This document shows, in pieces, positions 6,704 through 9,510 of a DNA stretch of 9,510 nt. The DNA comes from Pseudomonadota bacterium (GTDB lineage Bacteria; Pseudomonadota; Alphaproteobacteria; Reyranellales; Reyranellaceae), in assembly GCA_023416135.1 (NCBI GenBank), contig JAEZIF010000450.1, forward strand, positions 1 through 9,510. The letters are read 5' to 3'. Position 1 is the stretch's first letter. Every line of letters starts with the position of its first letter. Under the pieces are notes generated by a model. It worked only from the letters and a program-made list of their open reading frames with translations, made no database searches and had not been told where the DNA came from. The position numbers and the translations under genes were made by a program.

Positions 6704-7969
6704 TCAGGTCTCCAGGTACTTGCGAGGATCGGCGATGCGGCCTTCGATGGCCGAGGCGGCGATGGTCGCAGCGTTGCAGATGTACACCTCGGAACGGACG
6801 TCGCCCATGCGCCCTGGTACGTTTAGCGTGCCGGTGGACACCGCCCGCTGCTGCGCCTTCATCACCCCCATGCGACCATAACAATAGTCGCAGGTGGACG
6901 CGCCGATGAAGGCTCCCGCGTCCACGAGCACGTCGATCAACCCTTCGGCTGCGGCCTGAGCGAGGATGCGCTGGCTGGTGGGAACGACATTCAGCGTGAA
7001 GCCGGCCTTTACTTTCCTGCCCTTCAGCACCATGGCCGCCGCGCGAAGGTCTTCGAGCTTCCCTGACACGCACGAGCCGATGTAACCCACGTGCACCTGC
7101 AGGCCGAGGCAGTCGGCAAGGTCGCGCGTGTTCGCGGGGCTGGGGGGCGCGACGACGATCGGCTCGAGCGAGGAAAGGTCGACGGTGTGCCGTGCCGAGT
7201 ATGCCGCATCGACATCACTCGTGATCCGCCCCAACTGCTTCCTTGCCACACGCTGTGATTGCGCAAAACGGTCGTCGTCTTCCGGATTGACGATCGCCGT
7301 CTGTGCCCCGATGAACATTGCCAAGCCTGTCATGGCCTGCAACCCATCCGTCGAGAACTGCGAAAGTCCCGGTCCGCCGAACTCCAGGACATGGAAGCGG
7401 CACGAACCCGGTCCGAGCAGACGCACGAGGTGATGGAACACGTCGCGAGCCATCACGCCTCGCGGCAACTCGCCCGTGAAGTCGACTCGCGTCGTATGCG
7501 GCACGGTAATCGTCACGGTCTCGCTCACGAACGCCTCGATCAGGCTGCGGCGAAGCCCGATGGCGAGCGTTCCCATCGCGCCGAGCTGGCTCACGTGACC
7601 ATCGAAATGCACGACGAAGGCACCCGGCACCGCATAGCCGACCTCTGACGCGACGTGGTGGCCGATCCCCTTGTGCTCGAAGACCTCGATACCGAGCTCG
7701 GCGCACGACGCCCGGGTTTGTTCATGAAATTCAGCGTCCTTCGGCGACCCGGCGGGGGTCATATGGTCGATGAAGAGTGCGAATCGCGATGGGTCCTTCA
7801 GCTTGCGGACCCCGAAGTTCGTCGTAATCTCCTTGAAGATCACGTCTGTCTGGCCGGGCCAGTCGTACGCGAGGACGTAGTCGGGCCGCGCATCGATCTC
7901 TTCGCCTGCGCTCACTTCAGCCCGGCCTGCAGCCCGGGCGAGAATCTTTTCGGTAATTGTATGTCCCAT
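6704..7969 (-). CDS. Aconitase/isopropylmalate dehydratase family, large subunit (LeuC/DmdA-like, Fe-S hydro-lyase)
   Basis: A 421-residue protein of the usual LeuC length. The three ligands of a [4Fe-4S] cluster are present: Cys300 in YIGSCVSGKLEDLR, and Cys360 and Cys363 in STCDYCYG. It should therefore be a functional hydratase or isomerase. Other motifs have drifted. The DSHT motif reads DGHV (Asp123, Gly124, His125), and the NRNFxGR motif reads TLNVPGR (residues 381-387), so one of the two substrate-binding Arg is Leu382 while Arg387 is kept. Early TEKIL and GIGHHV (101-106) are conserved. With the small subunit it would add or remove water on a dicarboxylate such as a substituted maleate or malate. 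The lyase gene downstream suggests the product is then cleaved, as with DmdA/DmdB/DmdC. ATG at 7969 has GAGAG about 8 bases upstream. It is the first intact gene of the operon. The family is certain; the substrate is not. Confidence 0.9.
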   Translation of the reverse strand: MGHTITEKILARAAGRAEVSAGEEIDARPDYVLAYDWPGQTDVIFKEITTNFGVRKLKDPSRFALFIDHMTPAGSPKDAEFHEQTRASCAELGIEVFEHKGIGHHVASEVGYAVPGAFVVHFDGHVSQLGAMGTLAIGLRRSLIEAFVSETVTITVPHTTRVDFTGELPRGVMARDVFHHLVRLLGPGSCRFHVLEFGGPGLSQFSTDGLQAMTGLAMFIGAQTAIVNPEDDDRFAQSQRVARKQLGRITSDVDAAYSARHTVDLSSLEPIVVAPPSPANTRDLADCLGLQVHVGYIGSCVSGKLEDLRAAAMVLKGRKVKAGFTLNVVPTSQRILAQAAAEGLIDVLVDAGAFIGASTCDYCYGRMGVMKAQQRAVSTGTLNVPGRMGDVRSEVYICNAATIAASAIEGRIADPRKYLET

Positions 7970-8117
7970 TGAGTTTCTCTCAGCGATACAGTCGGATCGG
8001 AAGGCGATGAGGCGGAGGTCCTAGCCAAGATTCGGCAGAAACGGCTCGGCCACCGACCCAAATCCATAAGCGTATCTTGTCCAAACCTTCAAACGTATTC
8101 GCCGCCAGCACATGACC
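7970..8117 (-). promoter_or_regulatory. Spacer upstream of the dehydratase operon
   Basis: These 148 bases lie between the stop of the CoA-transferase remnant and the first intact operon gene. GAGAG before 7969 is the ribosome binding site. I see no clear sigma-70 boxes, operator palindrome or regulator gene nearby. If the operon is still expressed, its promoter must lie here or in the remnant upstream, because the original front of the operon is lost. Confidence 0.3.
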
Positions 8118-8315
8118 CTAAATCACTTTCGCCGAACGTAGACCCTTCACTTGCACCTGAGAGTCCCCGAGGGCGCGTAAGATTTCGTCAGTGTGATCGG
8201 CGAGCCTGGGGGCGGCGCGGAAACGAATCCGGCTGTGGCAGTCATTGTAACGACGGCGCCAAGCACCTTGATATTGCCCGCCTTCGGACGCTGCACGTCC
8301 ACGACGGCGGTGCTG
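8118..8315 (-). pseudogene. CaiB/BaiF-family CoA-transferase, C-terminal remnant (frameshifted)
   Basis: On the minus strand from about 8315 one frame reads TAVVDVQRPKAGNIKVLGAV then VTMTATAG, matching the late region of family III CoA-transferases (a VxxxxHPxxGxIKVLGxP-like stretch). After a run of C (G run at 8208-8212 on the plus strand) the frame shifts by one base and continues APRLADHTDEILRALGDSQ to a TAG at 8118. The phrase PRLxxHTDEIL is the classic C-terminal signature of these enzymes. Only the last 65 or so residues remain, interrupted by the frameshift, so it is dead. Intact members move CoA between carboxylic acids. It lies on the same strand and upstream of the dehydratase operon, so it was probably an earlier gene of that operon. 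The upstream limit is approximate, because RTX sequence on the other strand starts there. Confidence 0.72.
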
Positions 8316-8608
8316 ACCTGCTGCACGGCGGGGTCGGGAATGATATCCTGTACGGCGATGACGGTCTGGATACCCTTTACGGCGGGTCCGGTGCCGACAC
8401 GTTCATGCTGGAAGCTACGGAGGCCTTCGACAACATAGATGTCATCAAGGACTTCAACATCGCGAACGACAATGACGTTCTGGACATCTCAACATCCTGG
8501 ACGCCGCCGGTTCTTCCCACGGGGTACATAGCGCAACGCTGCCGAGGCCTTCGACACTCTGATGCCGTTGAGCCTCTGGCGGACAATTTCATCAAGTTGA
8601 CATTGTGA
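8300..8608 (+). pseudogene. RTX calcium-binding protein, C-terminal remnant
   Basis: The plus-strand frame ending at the TGA at 8606-8608 contains nonapeptide RTX repeats: GGADLLHGG, VGNDILYGD, DGLDTLYGG and SGADTF. A typical post-repeat segment follows, ATEAFDNIDVIKDFNIANDNDVLDIS, as found at the end of type I-secreted proteins, where repeats bind Ca2+ and the tail acts as secretion signal. Upstream of about 8300 the frame stays open but turns into the reverse complement of the CoA-transferase remnant, with no start codon. So the main body of the protein is missing. An internal ATG at 8405 could start a 67-residue piece but has no good ribosome binding site. After about 8510 the sequence loses the usual pattern, which may reflect another frameshift. 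Confidence 0.75.
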
Positions 8609-8612
8609 AACG

Positions 8613-8637
8613 GCCTGACCCGCTCAAGGGGTCAGGC
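8613..8637 (+). terminator. Hairpin after the RTX remnant (possible terminator)
   Basis: GCCTGACCC at 8613-8621 pairs perfectly with GGGTCAGGC at 8629-8637 around a 7-base loop, 4 bases after the RTX stop. A stable GC-rich stem directly after a stop suggests a transcription terminator. There is no T-run on the plus strand, so it is either a weak or Rho-assisted terminator. It also lies 14 bases beyond the end of the minus-strand small gene and could serve both directions. Confidence 0.55.
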
Positions 8638-8651
8638 GGCGTCGCCGCACG

Positions 8652-8846
8652 TCACAAACTCGGCGCCAGGCGGCGATAGTGGCGCTGCGCATTTGCCCTG
8701 CCGATGTTTTGCAGGCTCGCAATTACCATTGCCCGGGCTGCCGTCCCGGGGGCCGTGGTAGCGAGCGCTTCCGCGGTGATCTGAAACAGGACCGCCAGTT
8801 CCACATCGGTACGGCCGGTCAGTTCGGTGTTGGTAATCGATCTCAT
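8652..8846 (-). CDS. Small protein of unknown function (64 residues)
   Basis: The reading MRSITNTELTGRTDVELAVL continues through a hydrophobic, Ala-rich middle (LFQITAEALATTAPGTAARAM) and ends in a basic tail (RANAQRHYRRLAPSL). It looks like a small soluble helical protein with no membrane segment. The start at 8846 is supported by a strong purine-rich ribosome binding site, GAGGAGAAGAAC, directly upstream. The open frame extends to 8900, but that extension (Gly/Pro/Lys-Arg rich) is not convincing. I recognise no family motif. Its basic C-terminus and place near the right end of the island would fit an accessory factor such as an excisionase, but nothing in the sequence shows this, and a captured backbone gene is equally possible. 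Confidence 0.6.
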   Translation of the reverse strand: MRSITNTELTGRTDVELAVLFQITAEALATTAPGTAARAMVIASLQNIGRANAQRHYRRLAPSL

Positions 8847-9175
8847 TGTTCTTCTCCTCTTCGCTTTCAGGTCCGGACCACCCGGGCCTTGTGCCCCCAC
8901 AGGTCAGAATCCAGGGGAAGGCCGGGTGAAGCCGCGGACTGAGAGCAAGAGAAGGGCGGTGTACGTTGAGAACCGGCGCACGAATCTGGCCGCGCCGGAC
9001 GGATGGAAACGGAGAGAACCTGTTACGCGGGGAGCGCCCCCCACCCCAGCCGGAACGCCTGCGACCCTCGACTGGGGGCGCAAGACGCGCTAGACAACGG
9101 TGCGAAAGTCGGCGGGACCTACACAGCGTCTACACAGCCGCAAAACGCTCCAAATTCCTCAAGGAAACCAGAGCC
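8847..9175. other. Right end of the island, no convincing gene; leader of the rebuilt ettA
   Basis: This stretch carries the upstream region of the small minus-strand gene and whatever now drives ettA. Plus-strand frames (for example 8827-9093) lack homology I recognise and have no good ribosome binding site. Visible features are GGGG/CCCC around AGCG at 9029-9040, two copies of CTACACAG at 9119-9126 and 9130-9137, and AAGGA at 9161-9165, which serves the TTG start at 9176. No promoter boxes could be assigned with confidence, although ettA expression requires one here or read-through. Confidence 0.4.
9119..9137 (+). repeat. Tandem CTACACAG repeats, candidate integrase arm sites
   Basis: CTACACAG occurs at 9119-9126 and again at 9130-9137, spaced 11 bases start to start, about one helical turn. 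A third TACACAG lies at 1887-1893, at the other end of the element. Short repeats near both ends in this arrangement resemble arm-type binding sites of tyrosine recombinases. The motif is short and could be chance. Confidence 0.35.
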
Positions 9176-9204
9176 TTGGCAGCTTATCAATACATCTACG
9201 TCAT
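9176..9204 (+). repeat. Right copy of the ettA-start direct repeat (candidate attR)
   Basis: This is the counterpart of 1752-1780, with the same peptide but different codons: GCA GCT TAT CAA here against GCC GCG TAC CAG on the left. The A/T-ending codons are unlike the ettA codons further downstream. This suggests the first seven or so codons came in with the element, with the chromosomal gene resuming around 9195-9205. Confidence 0.6.
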
Positions 9205-9510
9205 GAAAGGTCTTAACAAGACTTACCCGGGCGGCAAGCAGGTCCTGAAGGACATCTGGCTGTCGTTCTTGCCCGGCGCCAAGATCGGCGTGCTGGGCCT
9301 CAACGGCTCGGGCAAGTCGACCCTGCTCCGGGTCATGGCCGGCCAGGACGACAATTTCACCGGCGAGGCCTGGGCCGCCGAGGGCGCCAAGCTCGGCCTG
9401 CTCGAGCAGGAGCCCAAGCTCGATCCCAAGAAGGACGTTCTGGGCAACGTCATGGACGGCGCCGGCGAAATGGCCCGGATGCTGGCGCGCTTCGAGGAGG
9501 TGTCGAACGC
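9176..9510 (+). CDS. ettA: EttA, ABC-F translational throttle ATPase (partial, 3' end outside window)
   Basis: The reading (M)AAYQYIYVMKGLNKTYPGGK shows EttA from its first residue through the first nucleotide-binding domain. The Walker A motif GLNGSGKST is at about residues 42-50. EGAKLGLLEQEPKLDPKKDV, typical of EttA, follows. EttA is a cytosolic ABC-F protein that binds the ribosomal E site and gates entry into the elongation cycle according to ATP/ADP levels. The family N-terminus MAAYQY places the start at TTG 9176, with AAGGA about 10 bases upstream. ATG at 9203 would cut nine conserved residues. The TTG, the new ribosome binding site and the A/T-ending first codons differ from the stranded original start at 1752, which fits a start region supplied by the inserted element. 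The reading frame is intact to the window edge. Confidence 0.9.
   Translation, partial: MAAYQYIYVMKGLNKTYPGGKQVLKDIWLSFLPGAKIGVLGLNGSGKSTLLRVMAGQDDNFTGEAWAAEGAKLGLLEQEPKLDPKKDVLGNVMDGAGEMARMLARFEEVSN

Noticed and set aside
8827..9093. Plus-strand open frame of 88 codons before ettA
   Set aside because: There is no ribosome binding site, composition is basic and Pro-rich, and it overlaps the start of the small minus-strand gene. I could not recognise any family.

Overview
The window looks like GC-rich alphaproteobacterial DNA. This rests on protein flavour only: a transporter-fused sensor kinase, an EttA start of the MAAYQY type, a Bug-family solute receptor and an RTX remnant. It reads best as two pieces of chromosomal backbone separated by a degraded integrative island of about 7.4 kb.

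Backbone: on the left, minus strand, is the membrane half of a sodium/solute-symporter-type sensor histidine kinase that runs off the window at base 1. On the right, plus strand, is the 5' part of ettA, which runs off at base 9510. The key observation is a second ettA start at 1752, just upstream of the kinase gene and divergent from it. It has a good ribosome binding site and the first codons (MAAYQYV), then breaks off into AT-rich DNA and a stop. The same N-terminus reappears at 9176 as (TTG)AAYQYI and continues as real ettA. The element therefore appears to sit inside the 5' end of ettA, and its far end supplies a replacement start for the gene.

Island, left to right: an AT-rich end (1781-1919); a complete tyrosine integrase reading inward (1920-3140); two oppositely oriented, frameshifted pieces of an IS5-family transposase with one likely IS end (3141 to about 4025); a minus-strand operon of four intact genes (4190-7969); the frameshifted C-terminal tail of a CaiB/BaiF CoA-transferase on the same strand (8118 to about 8315); the C-terminal tail of an RTX calcium-binding protein on the plus strand (about 8300-8608) with a hairpin after it; a small unknown gene (8652-8846, minus); and about 330 bases without a convincing gene before the rebuilt ettA start.

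The operon, in transcription order, encodes an aconitase/isopropylmalate-dehydratase-like large subunit, the matching small subunit, an isocitrate lyase/PEP mutase-family lyase and a periplasmic Bug receptor. Together these suggest capture of a small di- or tricarboxylate, hydration of an unsaturated acid (or isomerisation of a hydroxy acid), then C-C cleavage to pyruvate or a similar keto acid plus a second acid. The closest known logic is the dimethylmaleate hydratase / dimethylmalate lyase part of nicotinate fermentation. Several substrate-contact motifs of the hydratase are replaced, so the true substrate is open. The CoA-transferase tail upstream, on the same strand, suggests the operon once had more genes and has lost its front end.
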